From NCBI GenBank assembly GCA_030533445.1, contig CM060071.1, positions 2,710,520-2,774,519 on the forward strand: 64,000 nt of DNA, given 5' to 3'. A program made the translations under genes and the position numbers. The notes under the pieces were generated by a model. The model worked only from the letters and a program-made list of their open reading frames with translations. It ran no database searches and had not been told where the DNA came from. Shown here piece after piece: positions 13,601 to 28,600 of this stretch (positions within the stretch are counted from its first letter, which is position 1; each line of letters starts with the position of its first letter). Origin of the DNA: Cyprinodon diabolis. Its lineage: Eukaryota > Chordata > Actinopteri > Cyprinodontiformes > Cyprinodontidae.

Positions 13601-16600
13601 CCATGATTCCCTGACTTAAACAGTTCAGTGGAGCAACTGTACATCTTAAATAAATGACCTCATCCAGTAGAAAAGGCGGGGACATTTTAATGAGCCTATT
13701 GATGTGGGACAGACCATTACCATGGTACCCCGCATCTGATGATGGCCATGGACTCCCTAACAGGGAGAGGGAATTCTTGTTATTCAACAAAACGGGGGTT
13801 TCAGAGAGACAATAGGATGGATGGCGTGTCAGGGAGAGCAGACAGACACGCCAGTATGAATGATTCATTTACGAGCAGCCACTGGCCCATGAAAGTTTAA
13901 GCATTAAAACACCAGACCCATGAATCTGTCTGAACACCACTTAGATAGATTGTATGTTATTCAGCTTTTATAGGCAAGTATTAAATAATGTCTAAAAAAG
14001 TAGTACAAGAAAAATGCAAAAAAGCATTGTGATGGATGTGTCTGACGGGTCTGCTACTTTCCTTGAAGCTTTTAATCCTCAATAAAATGATAAAAAGGGT
14101 TAAAAGAGTTATATTAGATCAGATTAGATTAGATTAGATGAGCTTTATTGATCTCACAGCGGAGAAATTCACTCGTCACATATTGGCATAGACGTTACAG
14201 AAGGTGCAAACAAGGAGGAAAAGGTGCATTAAGAATAAGCAATATATATACAGTATATCAAGATAAAGAAGGATTAAGGTGCAAGTGTACATGTATCGCA
14301 CACAATGAAAAACAAAATAAAAATAAGAAATAAAAATATGTACAATCCGGATGGCTTATATACAGGTGGATTTACTTTTACATTAAAGTGTAGTAAGTGA
14401 GGAACAACGGTGAGGTAGTGGTATGACTATTCTATTCATATATATTGCACAGTCAGCATATTGCACAGAATATTGCACAGTCAATAAATAAAATCTATAA
14501 TGTAGCTGCACAGTGCTGTTATTGTGTTTATAGTGCATTATTATAGAGTCTGGTGGCAGCAGGAATGAATGACCTGCGGTAGCGCTCCTTCTTACAGACA
14601 GGGTGTCTAAGTCTTTGACTAAAGGAGTTCAGAATGTAGAGGTTTGGAAAAACAAAATACAGTAACAGATTCATAGATTGAAGTGCATAGGATCAGTTAA
14701 AGTTAGGGATGCACGATATAATCGGCCCCTTATCGGTATCGGCCTTAAAACTCAATATCGGACATCGGCCCCCCCACCGATATTTAACCCGATATTTGAT
14801 CAGCTTCTGAGTTTCTAAAGTCTAAAAAAAAAAAATACTACGTCTTCTTCTTCCTCAAAAACTTTTTTACAGACTTAAAAACTTCTAAAGACGAGGGAAA
14901 AAATATTGATACATTAAAATATCCCAATATCTTCATATGCTGATATATTGCCATTTAAAAACACCATATCAATCTCTTTTACTAATGAAATATTGCTATA
15001 TGTCATCGTTATGCTACGAAATCCCCCGAAAATTCACGTAATTTTGCCATATTTTTATATGTTGATATATTGACGCGGTATCGATCTATTTTACTAACAA
15101 AATCTCACAAGAATTTGCAAAATATCACGATAGTTTGTAACAGAACGATGAAATTTCACGAGATTTTGAAAGTAAAATAGATCGATATTCGCGTTTTTAA
15201 AAATCTATTTGATATCAGCATATGAAAATATATTTGAGTATATTATTTTTCAAAGTGTCAGAAATGGATAACAAAACTGCTATTTTCAATGACTACTTAT
15301 TTTTGTCCAGCTTTAACACCGGTTATCGATATCGGTTATCGGCTACATGAGTTTTAAAATATCGGCATATCGGATATCGGCCAAAATCCCAATATCATGC
15401 ATCCCTAGTTAAAGTCCCAATGGAGATTGGCTAACTTGTACATTTGTGATCATTTGAACAGAAACAGCTGCTTTTAAAGCAGGGATCTTGAACGTTTGTT
15501 TGGTCCAGGGACTCCAGGGAAATTTAACAAGTGTAACTTGGGTTTTTATCCACCGTGGCACATTTGCCTCAGGGTTGTTATTTTATAACGACGAGGGAGA
15601 AAGTTGTGCCAAATAACCACCTGGTCATAACTAATGTTTCCCTAACTGTTGATATAAAGACATGAATCTAACGGAAGGAGGCAGTTTTGACATATTCTCT
15701 GCCTTCCTGTTTCAGATACCTGCTATGTGTTGTCATTCGCCATCATCATGCTGAACACCAGTCTACACAACCCAAACGTCAGAGACAAGCCCCCCGTGGA
15801 GCGCTTCATCTCCATGAACAGGGGCATCAATGAAGGAGGGGATCTGCCAGAGGAGCTTCTCAGGGTGAGGGTTTGTCTGTGTTTGATGATGGATCATCTG
15901 TTACGAGCCACATCCTTCATTGCAGCTTCCCTGCTTGTCTGCAGAATCTTTACGACAGCATCAAAAATGAGCCCTTTAAAATCCCAGAAGACGACGGGAA
16001 TGACTTGACACACACATTCTTCAACCCGGACAGAGAGGGCTGGCTCTTAAAGCTGGGTAAGTGGATTAACAGAACCTGGATCTGGCTGGGTTCTGTCAGC
16101 AGAGCAGCAGAATTACTTTCAGTCATTAAAGGTTTTCCATTTCCTGTTGAGATGCTCTGTTTGCATATTTTTGTTTGTGTTGTTGCTGGATTTTTAGAGG
16201 CCATCTTGGATGCTGATAGATTCTGGGCAAAAATGTCCGAAGGCATCTGTGGCTGTGCTGCTCATTTTTACATGGTGTGACATACTGCGCTAAAGACCTT
16301 ATTATATTACATTTACATGCTGGATTCACCAGCTCTGTTTTTGCTCTACCAAATAGGTGGTGAACGTAATTCTTTCTCCATTATTGTAACTCCTTTGTTT
16401 GATCTAACACTGATTAACGAGAGCAGCTGAAAAGGCCCAGGTCATGATGCTACCACCTCCAGCGTTTGGGAGGCAAACCTGTTGTATATGAATGCTGCCC
16501 AATAGGACACAGTTTTTATTGATGATGATTCATTCTGAATATTTAATAAAGATTTTATACTGTTTGGCTTTACTTGTTGTAGGGCTGAAACAACTAATCA

Positions 16601-19600
16601 GATAAAGCGTGATTAAATGTTAACTGGGTTGCTCAGAAGCGCAGTGGGTAGCACTGCTGCCTTGCAGCAAGGAGGTTCCGAGTTCGATTTTCGGCCCTTT
16701 TTTTTTTTTTTTTGCTGCATTGAGTTTGCATGTTCTCCCTGTGCATGACTGGATTCTCTCTGGGTACTCGAGCTTCCTCTCACAGTCCAAAAACATGACT
16801 GTTAGGTTAATTGGCTTCTCTAAATTCTCCTTAGGTGTGAGTGTGCGTGTGTGAAGGGTTGTTTGTCCTGTTTGTCTCTGTGTTGCCCTGTGATGGACTG
16901 GAGACCTGTCCAGAGTGGACCCCAGCATAGACAGCTGGAGATAGGCATCAGCACTAATAAGCATTAGGGGTGTAAATCACATCCATCATGGCGATTCGAT
17001 TCAGTATCAATTTCCTGACCCAATGATTCGATTATTTTCGATACTCAAGAATACACCACGATACGATTCGATTCGATTTTTTGGTTTGTTTTTTTTTTTT
17101 TAATGCCTTATAGGCTAGACAATGTTTCATATTTGAAATAAATCAATGAAAGCTGTAATATCGTTATGGATTTTTTTTGAGAAACAACAGCAAATAACAG
17201 AAGTAGAAAAGTTGCACTCCACCTATTTTCTATTAAAACCTCATTCACTGAAAAATAATATTACCCCTGCTTTATAGATTCTGAAAGGCCTTGCATCAAA
17301 AAATTCTGCACAAAATCAGTGCAATGAGTGCAATGCAATACCTCGGCTCCAGACGTCCCGCCCCCTCCACAGACGCTCCGCTGCTCCTCTCCCATATTGT
17401 AGCTGACCGCAGACAGTGCCGCAGACAGGAGGCCGGCTTGTTTTGTTTTTATGACCGAAAATTGAGGAAAACAACTCGGGAAGTTTGACTCACTAGAAGA
17501 GCGAGGTGCGTGAGAACGCTGGGACCATTTCTCCACCTGGATCTCCACTCTTTTTGGCCCTCATGTCCCTCCGTCGTCGGACTAAACTCGCCCCCACTTC
17601 CTCTCCGCCTCGGCCGTATCTAGACCCACAGCGTGTACAACAGACCACGCTTCAATATTGAGCATAAATGAAAAATGTCTCTCAAGCTCACTGCAACACA
17701 CTGCTGTAAGAGTATAACCAGGAAGCGAGGTAGGAGGGCAAAATAGGTTTAGCGCCACCGCAGCACGGGAGGAGAATTACGCCCAGGAGCAAATGGATAA
17801 AAATAGATCGGAGGGGGAAAAAAAAAACATGAATCGATTATCTTGTGGACGTATCCATGCATCAGATTATCGGCTGTTGGATCGATGCATCGATACAAAA
17901 CGATTATTATTTACACACCTTATAAGCATGATGGAAAATGGATGGATTGATAAATGTTAACTGGAGAATAGAGACTCTAAAACATGCTTTTAGCTGACAG
18001 AGCAACCCACTTAAAGCAGTAATTATACCAAGAGATGTAAAGAAATATGTAAACATTTGGCATTTAAAATAAAGAAACGTTTTCGTCTGTCAATGTGCTC
18101 TATCCAGAACTTCTCAAGTTTAAAAGTTTTAGTTTCACCTGGCTTAATTTAGTAAAAAGTCTTCTTTAAGGAACCTTCGGCTATCCAATTATTAATCAAT
18201 TAATCAAAAATTAATCGACAGATTAATTGATTTGTGAAAAGAATCGTTAGTTGCAGCTCTAACTTTTTGTCATGATAGAATGTTTAAAGTGGAATATTTT
18301 TTTCTCTTTCCTTTTTAAAGTACCTGTCTGCCACAGCCTCACCGCACTGAATGAATACTGCAAGTAACACGAGAGGAAACGTCTTTGACATTTCTACTTC
18401 AAGTCGTTTGTCAAAAAAAACATATCCAAACGTCTTTAAATCATAATAAATCATAGATGTTTTCTGCCTAACAAAAGCACAAACATGCAGATGAGAAGAT
18501 TTTCAAAATGAGCTACAAGTTAAGGCTAGATTTTAGTAATGAAGTAAAAGGCAAACCCAAATTAATGACAGTTCCTGTGAGGAAAGCCTGATTGAAATGC
18601 ATGTTTATGCTAATCAGAAGAAAACAGAAGCATTGTATAATCTCTTCCATTTTCCTGGTCGTTTACATTAGTTTCCTCTCAGAGGACGGTCATCACTTCC
18701 ATCTGAAATCAGCCGTCGTTGCTGACAGGAAGTGGAGGGACCTTAACAAGTTTGGACATTTCACATTACTCAGCAGTACAGATTCAGAACTTTCAGTTGG
18801 GTATTTATAGTTCAGTGTTTGAAACTAGAATCATCTTTGGCACAATTTTAATAAACAGAAAAAAATAGATTATGTCTCAACTAGATTGTTACACAAATAA
18901 ATTGAACCGTAGAAATAAACAACATAGAATTAAACTAAACTTAATCATGTCACTGATTCTTACCAATCCAAAACTCTGCATATTTTCACCATGTATATTT
19001 AATGCTCTGAACTTCCATATTTGGTGTTTTTTGCACCATGTTTTCTTTTTCTCCCATGATGTTTACATACATTTGATCACTGCTGCGCTTTGAGAAATGG
19101 AAATATTCTGAAAGCTGTCTAGACAAAATGTCATTTTGTGTACAGTCTGAGTATACAAAATGACAATAAAAGTCAAAGTCTAAGTCTGAACACAATAAAC
19201 TTCCAAAGGATTTATGTTGGTCATTTACTGATTTGAATGATGCTGATCAGGGACTTCATCTGTCATGTTATGGTGACTTTATCTGGGCGTGTTTGGTTTG
19301 AAGATGAACATTGATCTGAAAGCAAAGCTGTTGCAAAACGCCGCCGTAGACAGCTCTGTTGGTCCCTACAAAGATGAAGCAGTGTCTGTTTTAAGACCTC
19401 AGCTCTACTCTATTTAGGATAAATATTTAATTGTGATGTGCATGACCAGATTGTTCTAAAATTTGTTCATCTTCATGATTGCTGCTCAAGGATTTGTTGC
19501 ATACATCCGATTGGTCAAATTCTACATTCTTAATCACCCCTTTGTTTTATCTCAATCTAAGCTCGTAACCTCTGTTCATCCATCTGCCTTTAAGAAATCC

Positions 19601-22600
19601 CTCAGCATTTATTTCCCTCTGTTTTGTTCTTCCACTCTGTCCTTTGAGGTCTGTTCCTTCTTAAATCTTTGCACTAGGAGGTTATTACACTCCGACCTTC
19701 TCTGTCCTCAAATGTAAATCCCAGAATGCTCTGTGCCAGCGACGGCTGTCGTATCTCCCCAAGCACGCTAGGGCCCCACATGTGTGCTCCAAATCAGAGC
19801 TGTGAGGGAAAAAAAAGGTTCATTAGTGCCGTGAGGTGATGGGTTATCTCATGCAGGTTTAAGGTCTTTGATCTGTGTGAGGAATGTCTGCATTCTTCTT
19901 GTATCTCTGAGGAGGCTGCATGATGAACAGGGATTTTCCTACATGCACAGAAGAATAACATCAGTACCTCTTTTTTCTTTTATCTCAACTTTATTTAAAA
20001 ATCCCTTTAAAATATCCACAGCTGCCACAAAGTGTTGTACATATCAGGTAAAGTTAAAATTGTATAAAACAACATAAAAATTTTGAGTAATAAAACAAAT
20101 ATAATAAAATCAATTAATTCAAACAAATAAAACCAAATAAAAAGCAAAAAAACAAATGTAAAGATAGAGTCTCAAGCTGTGTTAAAAGCCAAAGAACAGA
20201 AGTTTTAAGGGAGCAGCAGGTCTGACCTGTGGCACCGACCATGAGCGTAGGGGTGGAGACTTAAATAATATAAATAAAATTAGGCTAAAAAATGTAAAGG
20301 TCTCAAATTACATGGGGGAAGTTTGGCTTGGATGTTATAAAACAAATTTATAAGCAAGGGTGAATATCAACGAGTTATAATATATTAAAATGTCTAATAT
20401 TAATTTTGCTTCTCTGATATTCAACATTCTAATCTTTTTATTTTAGAAAATTTTAATATTACTGTAAATTTGGAACTTTGGAAAAGAATTTTCAACCACA
20501 GATGTTATGGCCGACACACTCATGGGAACACAGCAGAATTGACTGTGAAGCCAGGAGAAAAAAGCCCCAACAAGTTCTCTATATCTAGAGAACGAGGCTG
20601 TTTAAACAGCTTCAGCAAAACAGGAAGGTTTAGTAGATGCAACCCTGAGAAAACAGTCAATGGTTCCAGATCCACCTCAAAAAGAAATCCAGACTGCCAC
20701 TTATTCGGGCAAAGGAGGCAATAAGTACAAGCCAGCAGCTCAGAGGCTTAAAGTTCTCTCATGTTGTGTCAAACTGAGTTCCAAAAGTCTGGAGAAAGAG
20801 TGGAGAAGCAGAGTCCACATTGCTTTAGTTCTGGTGGGAACTTTCCTCTGTAACAAATAGGGTTGTCACGATACTAAACTTTTCAACTCGATACCGATAC
20901 TAAGTAAAATGTACAATACTCGATACCATTTTCGATACCACAAGGATAAAAGCAAAAACTCCAAAATTCAACTGAAATTTTTCATTAATAAACAAAATAC
21001 AATAACTAGATAAATAAATACAGTAAACAATATTTTGAGGTTGTATGCTGTGCACAATATTAAGCAAGCTTCATAAAAAACTTATTAAATTAAAATGAAG
21101 TGTTCCTTCCTTGGCTATGCTTTGCACAGATAACAATGACACTAGCCAAACCGGTTAAGAAACAAAAATCATTCTCAGCAGCTGCACCTGTTACAAAAAA
21201 AGGAGTTCTGAAACTGAAAAGTGCGTAGAATTATTCAATCACACAGTGTTCAGAAACTGCATTTTCTACTATTCTGCACTTTATATGAATGACTGTTTAG
21301 GTGCCACTGGTGGTGCCACTGTATCGATACTAAAAACGAGTATTGTATCCGGATACAACGTTTCAGTATCAATACTTTTTTGAGTATCGATACTTTTGAC
21401 AACCATAGTAACAAAGGTAATCCATGACGTCTACAGGTGTTGGCAGTTTTGCTAACTCAACAGCAAGGAAAATCGCTACTGGCGCTCCTAGAAGGCGCGA
21501 GGATGTCAATTGTTTAATTTGCACACCTCATGTCATCCAGCTGCAGTAGATTCTGAATCCCTCCAATTTTTATTTTTTATTTTTATACTGTCAATTTGTC
21601 TGTCGATTTGAAAGGGAAAGGTTTACTCTCTCTGCTGCATTGCAGGAGGCCTGTTCTGCACGATGACAGCGGACAGTGAGAGATAGGGAGTTACCAAAGT
21701 CTCCATTAACACGCCGGGGAGGGGGGCGTCTAATGACAAATGCACTAAGTTGGCATCACTGGGTGTTGGTCTACTGTTAAAGCAGTTGTTTACTAATGAA
21801 ATTTAGAGCTCTTCATGCTTGCCTCTGATGATAAACTTTGTAGATGTACTGATTTCATTTTAGTTTCCAGTCCGACCAGTTTGCACCTCCACAAACTGCC
21901 AAAGATACCAGCAGCTGCTTTAATTACCATGAAATCACTGCGCTCGACTGGTCATCAAACTTACCTGATCTTAAAACCTATTTTTCTCTTTGAGGCTCAA
22001 AAATCAAACTCCTACTGATAGACTGAGGCCATCCGGGTTTAAGAGCAAAACTTTACAGTACATGAGAATACTTTACACCAGATGGACACTTCTGTGCTTA
22101 AAATACATTTTATAGGTCTTTGTTGATAAGATATAATTATCAGAAGATGTTTCAGAAGTACAATTTTTGTACAAAGTTCACTTCATTTTCACTTTATTTT
22201 TTAGCAAATAATCCAACATTAAACAACAAAACAACAATATCAAAACAAAACAAAACCAACAATTTACCAAAAAAAGGAATAGGCTGAAGCAAAGCTTATT
22301 ATTGCCTACCCTGTTTTATACTTACAACCTTTACAACATACCAGGCTCTTTACTGCGTATATAAATATTTAAATCTACATAACATAGGATTTTATCATTT
22401 TACATTTTAAAGCCCTTTTGAAATTCACCAAGAAAGGACATAACTTTAAATCATCATTCAATTCATTCCACATTTTCACACCAATAACTGAAACACATCT
22501 AGACTTTATCTGGCTCATCTCTTTTGCACATTCAAATATAAACAAACCTCGCAAATTATATTTATTCTCTCTTAACTTAAATAATTTCTGAATACCAGAA

Positions 22601-25600
22601 GGAAGACTTTTGTTCACTGCTTTATGCATTATTTCCAGTATTTTTATATAAACAATGTCTTTGAATTTGAATGTGTTGCTTTGAATGAAGAGTTTATCAG
22701 TTGGCTCACAGTATCTTCAGTTAATCTTAGAATTAGTTTAGTACAGCCTAACAATAAGTCCTTTCAGGATAACTACGACACATTTAGTTATTTTCTTGTT
22801 GGTGCTGTTAGCTTTGCTATCAAAGTAACTCCATGTCCGGCTCCGCTCACGCTGCTCTTTGCAGGTGGAAGCCATAGCCCTGTTTGAGCTTCAGCGGAAG
22901 CTTGATTTGTTCTGTGGGAATGAACACATACTGCTGTACAGCTGCTCATGCATTGAAATGAAAACCTCCTTGCCTCTTTCAGTCCTCCTTCCTGTGTTAC
23001 TGCCCTGCAAACCGCTCCCTGCTTTGCCATGATATCCTCTCTCTTCCTGTTTTGCTGGCTCTTAGACCCCTCTGCTCTTCCCCAGAACGCTTTTTTTCCC
23101 CTCATTAATGCATTCCCCTGTAACTCCACTCTCCTTCAGAGCCACCCCAGCTGAGTGTAATGAGGGAACATAATTGTTGATGTCTTAATGAAGGCACTCT
23201 CCTGGAGTGTCAGCTTTCTGTGTCTGTGCTCCCACAGCACTCTGCTGTTACCACTGAGGCTGCTCCTGCGCCTGAACCTGCCATCATCAAACCTGGATGC
23301 CAAATAAAGTGGTGCACCTCCAATAAAATGTTTAACTGAGTTAATCACAGAGCGTAATTAATTCATTAATCACAATTAATAGCATTTTAATTAAAAATCA
23401 TGTGCTCTATAAATATAATTGCCTTAAACAATATATTAACATTCATTATAGCACAATTTCTTCCACTGAATGTGGTAAAAACTAATAGCACCAAGACTAT
23501 TATGCCTTTAAGGATTTAACTTTTGCTGTAAACAGAGGTTAAAGTAAAATTTCCAAAACAGACAGAATTATAAACTACATATAATCAGATGAAGCTTCTC
23601 GAGGTGCAAAAACATAAGGCTCTAAAACATCTAATTTGCTTTATTGCTCTTTTTTTATGAACCAGAAACATTCCCATCTACATGAATATATTGCCGCTCA
23701 CATGTCCCATCAAACACACCAAAATGGTGCAGATTAGTATTGAATGTTTTCAGATGTGTAATCCTTTGAACTATTCATTTAATTCATTTATTATTATCAA
23801 ACATCTTCTATTTCATAGCTGACCCTCCAGATGTATTTAAAGTTCTGAAAACATAAAAGCTTTCAATATTTTTCATAACTCTAGATCATAAAAACGCTTT
23901 GCATAAATTCTTTGACTATTAACTAGTTACTTTGATTGTGCAGTAACTGAGTTAATAACTATAACTACTTACCTTTTAGGTAACTTTCCCTAACAGTCGC
24001 TATCACTAGCATCAATATTAATTGGGTTATTTAGCCGGGTATCCATCAATTCTGCAGAACTTCTGAACACCTTGGCTGCAGATATAATGTACCCTTTAAA
24101 ATAGATATTAGAATAACCAAAACACTGAAAACAACTATTGGTGAACGGGTTATTAAACCGTTTTACCTCTGGGCAGGTGCTTGTGTTTGCCTCGGCTGTT
24201 GCAGTAACAGAATGGCATGACTTCCAACCAGAGATGGGGACTCGAGTTTGTGACTCGTACTCGAGTCGCACTTAAGTCGCATATTTAATGACTTCAGACT
24301 CAACTTAGACTTGCATTTGAAGGACTTCAGACTCGACTGAGACTCGTGATTTCTGACTTGTGAACAATATTTTATTCAAGTGTTTTTTGTTTTACCAACT
24401 TGACTGATAGAAGAGGTAAAAAAAAAAAAAAAAATTAGCACTTGTGGCCAGTATGCCCCACACTCAGTCGTTGACACAAGGGGGAGCAAAACACTCAAAG
24501 ACCCAAACCGTGAAGCACTCAAGTTCAAGTGTTTTATTTATACAAAAAGCCACAGCAAAGGTGGCATGATAAAACAGTCCTTTTCTTCTCCTGATAAAAC
24601 CTAAAATTCAAGAGTTTTCCTTAAAAATCAGAGGCTGGAAGTTGGGCTCCGCTTGTGATGCTGCTTCTGGTGCGAGTGATCGGCCTGGAGCACCCACGGG
24701 CTGATCCACAGCTGACTCTGCGGTGCCCCGGCACTGTTCCACTCCCTGGCGTGCCACAACCCTTTCCAGACCGATCCAGCTAAAAAGAGAAGCAAGGAGA
24801 ACGCCAGCATCCACGCGCCAAAACCCCGTCGGAAGATATATTCCTGTTTATGCTTTAAGTGAGGGGGAGCGCTACTTACAGGCGAGGTTCCTCCTCTGCC
24901 CTAATATTCCTTACTGGGCCATCTGTGATCCCTCCTGGCGCACAGATCCCAGCAGCGCGTCCGTCTTTGTCACCTGCAGATTCCGTTCTCCTTCTCCTTT
25001 CCTTCAGACTCCTTTTATGTCGGCTTTAATAAGCCCTTGCTCACACCTGAGCGCAGCAATTACGCAGCGCAATTAATGCACTCCGCCTCCTCAGACAACT
25101 ACTTCAGTCCAGTGGGCATGGATTGTCACAAGGGAACAACAAACCAAAACAACCCAACATGCGGGAAAAATTCAAAAGTCTAAAATAAAGGGAAACAATC
25201 ATATAAAAAAGAAACATCAAAACATGCACAGCTCAAGAAGAAAATACAAAGAAAAACAAATCATATCTTCCTCTCCAAACATGCAAAGCATAAAACTAAC
25301 ATTTAAATTAAAGAAAACCATAAATCATATTTTTCCCTGTGCAACACACTGACGTCACTGACGCAACAGTACGTGACATATATGCCCGTGCGCATGCATG
25401 CATGCAACCCATACAGATATGGAAGCGATGATTACCCCCCCTGTTTCGGTACCACCTTTCATAATAACCTTTGGCTACAAAAACTTTACATAAGGCGGGA
25501 ATAAAAGAGCAGCAAACTGCAGCTTCTTTAGAAAAAAATACACGATGCTTGGTCCACCACATCTAACTTTATCAGCCACAGTGCAGTGCAGGTGTACAGC

Positions 25601-28600
25601 CAGGGACATCACAGACATAAGGCAATAATTCAGGACCTTATTATTTCATGCAACCTCCCCTTGTCTGTGATCGACAAGCCCAGCTTTAAAAGCTTCATGG
25701 CAGCGGTAGAGGAGAAATATGTTGTGAATAATGTTGTAAATTGGCACTAAATAAATAAACTGAATTGAAAATACTGCCCGCCAAGTCATTAAGTTAAAAA
25801 AAGTTATTGCCACAATCTTTCTTTTATAAAAGTATTGTTATTGTCCTGCTATTTGTTTAGGGTTTTTCTTTATCTCTTGTAGTTGCTAACCTCATATGTA
25901 TTAATAAAAGGCAGGATTGTGATAGTTTTTTTTTTCCACAGTCCTCATTTTCACTTAAAAATAAAAGAGCAGACATTTACTGCTAAAACTAGAAAAAGTT
26001 GTAACCACAAATTTATCTGGAAAATGTTTTTGCGTGTGCTTTTTTTAATTGTATTTTTCATTTAGCAGTTCAAGATAATGATAATTCCATAGATATAATA
26101 GCGACCTTTAAGCTATACCGTCTCAGTGACGGAGATGAAAACACAAGGAGAAACAAGCAAGCACGAAAATTATTGCACTTTTTTAAATTAATCAAGTGAT
26201 TAGAATTTTTTGTGCGATTAATTGATTATTGCGACAGGCCTTCTCAAGACTTGAGACTTGACTTGGTCTTGCAAAAAATGACTTGTGAACATGTCTGCTT
26301 CCAACGTTTTAAATGTTTGCACAGAAAACAAGCAGATGTATTTACTTGTAATTTAGGTTAGCTTCAAGCTTAGCAACACTGTCTGTCAGGAGGTCATTAG
26401 GAGGCCCATGTTTACTGGGTGTTTAACCTTTCTGTCATTTTATCACCTGAGAAATATGGAGCAAAAGGAAAAATGTAAGGGTTTGAATTTCGATCTGGGT
26501 GGGAATAATGGAAATACGGTACAATATGTGTCTTATTCAATTCAATTAAATTCAGTTTATTTCTATAGCGCCAATTCACAACACATGTCATCTCAAGGCA
26601 CTTTACAGTTCACCAGATCATCCAAACAAATTGATTCAAAGTTTTCTATCTAAGGAAAACCAGTTGATTGCATCGACTCATTGACTCAAATACAATCCCT
26701 CACACTAAGCATGCTTGTAGCGACAGTGGAGAGGAAAAACTCCCTTTTAACAGGAAAAAACCTCCAGCAGAACCAGGCTCAGTGTGAGTGGCCATCTGCC
26801 GCTCACACTGCCATCTGTTGTGCCACCTCATCAAAATCTCCACAAATAGATTCAGAAGCAGATACATTGAATGCACCATAAAATGAATAATAATAGCTGT
26901 TATCCACTGTACAAAAAAATAGATTAAAGCAGATATATTAAGATAGAAATCAAAACTTAACTGAAGATACAATTTGAAATAAAAAGCAGAAGGAATTCTC
27001 CATTCTATCTGGGTAATAAATGCAAGCTAAGGAAAAAACTAAGAGAACTGGATAACTATTACAGTGCTCCTATTATTTAGCACATGAGGTCTCAAAAGTA
27101 ATTTAGCAAGTAATCCTTTGAAATCTGCACTAGCAGCCTGTAAATCCTCCCATCATAAATGTCAGTTTTTGAGGATAACTTCAAACATATGGCTGAAGCA
27201 GATTAGCTGTGCTGAACAAAGGATTGTGGGTCAACTGCAGCAGACTTAAACCTAAACGTGGACGTGAACCTCTGAAAAGTCTGTCTGATTAGTGATTGCA
27301 TCATTAACGGCTGTTTTTCTGCATCTTCTGCTGATTCAGCAAAGATGTCCTTATGGAGCACAAATTGCAGATCATGTATTGATGGAATAGGTAGTGCTCA
27401 GATGGGGTTAGAAACAGAAAATCCGAAAAACCTGTGAGATGGGGGCAGGTAGAGATTTTGTCTCCGATAGAGCAAATAAAAAAGGTCTGAGTCAGATTTG
27501 TATGAACTAAACTTTTGTTTAAAAAATGTCCTGGTTTATTGGTTTTCTGGTCAAGTTGAACCATTAAACATGTTGACCGTGCCTAGTCTGAGCTGCAGTG
27601 GACCCTGATGCTGCAGCTGCCATGAGGGCTGGTTCCTGGATGCCTTTTCTTCAAGTTAAAACAATGTTCAAATGACTTTAACCTCCCAAACTCTCCTTAC
27701 TTCCCCCTAGGGATCAGGGGGAGGGGTTAGAGCCTTGGATACCACCAGATGTGGCTCATAAAACTGGGGTTTACTGTCGGTTTTATGTGGGAAAACTTGC
27801 TTAAATACTGTTTGTTTCTCACTGATAGGCGGCAGAGTCAAAACGTGGAAGAGAAGATGGTTTATCCTGACTGACAACTGCCTCTATTACTTTGAGTACA
27901 CGACAGTAAGTACCACAAAACACTCATCAGCAGTTAAAGAGCAGCATTTTTAAAATGCTTCTTTATTGTTTCCAGGCTTTTATCTTAAAATAGTTAAATT
28001 GATTCATATGTCTGAAATTAAAAAATGTGTAAAAAAATTGTTAAAAGTAAGGCAATCGCAGTCACATTAGGAATAAATAACTCAACATTCACCATTATAA
28101 AAGTAGCAATGGTAAAATCTCCAATATGATTTAATTAACTGAAGGTTTATGCAGTGATTTGTTCCTGTGATTTAATTTTCCACAGTGTATAATGAGTGCC
28201 TCTAAAATAAAGTTAGCTGTAAAAGACTTTGCTTCTGACTGGCACAAACAGGAAATACAAACATTGTAAAGATAAAAAGAATGATAAGTTAGGTCAGATT
28301 AAGAACCATGTCTTTGCTCAACATCTGTATGATCATTGCTTCAGTGAATTGTGCTAAAATTTTAAAACTCAAACTTGACCAAAGACTGAACGAAGTTTGA
28401 GAAGCAAATAAAGCAAATCTAATTTCTTAGTCCCAGATGTAAAGAAAGTGGCACAAGTCTTTGGCCTCCAGATTTACTATTAAACAGATGTTTCTCTTTG
28501 GAACCAAATGAGCCACACTCTTCCAATTAACATGAGGCATAATTTAAAACATCTGCAAAATCCACAGCAACACATCTGGCACTGCAAGGATGTAACCCCC

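Larger units (their letters stand above)
16580..18261. mobile_element. outer hAT MITE of a three-level nest
   Basis: Left end TAGGGCTGAAACAACTAATC, right end inverted TAGAGCTGCAACTAACGATT. The flanks ACTTGTTG (16572-16579) and ACTTTTTG (18262-18269) match at 7 of 8 bases. Its own sequence is only about 345 bp. The remainder is a SINE inserted at 16628 that in turn carries a second hAT MITE. Confidence 0.8.
24229..26297. mobile_element. hAT element interrupted by an LTR-like insert
   Basis: Exact 8-bp flanks CTTCCAAC at 24221-24228 and 26298-26305. Ends CAGAGATGGGGACTCGAG and, inverted, CAGACATGTTCACAAGTC, with ACTTGAGACTTGACTTGG-type blocks repeated inward from both ends. The hAT part is about 200 bp on the left and at least 80 bp on the right. 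The middle contains other material (24430-26200). Confidence 0.75.

Noticed and set aside
15950..16246. A minus-strand gene
   Set aside because: It is the shadow of cyth3 exon 9.
20470..20724. A small coding gene in cyth3 intron 9
   Set aside because: No recognisable domain, no start context and no exon borders.
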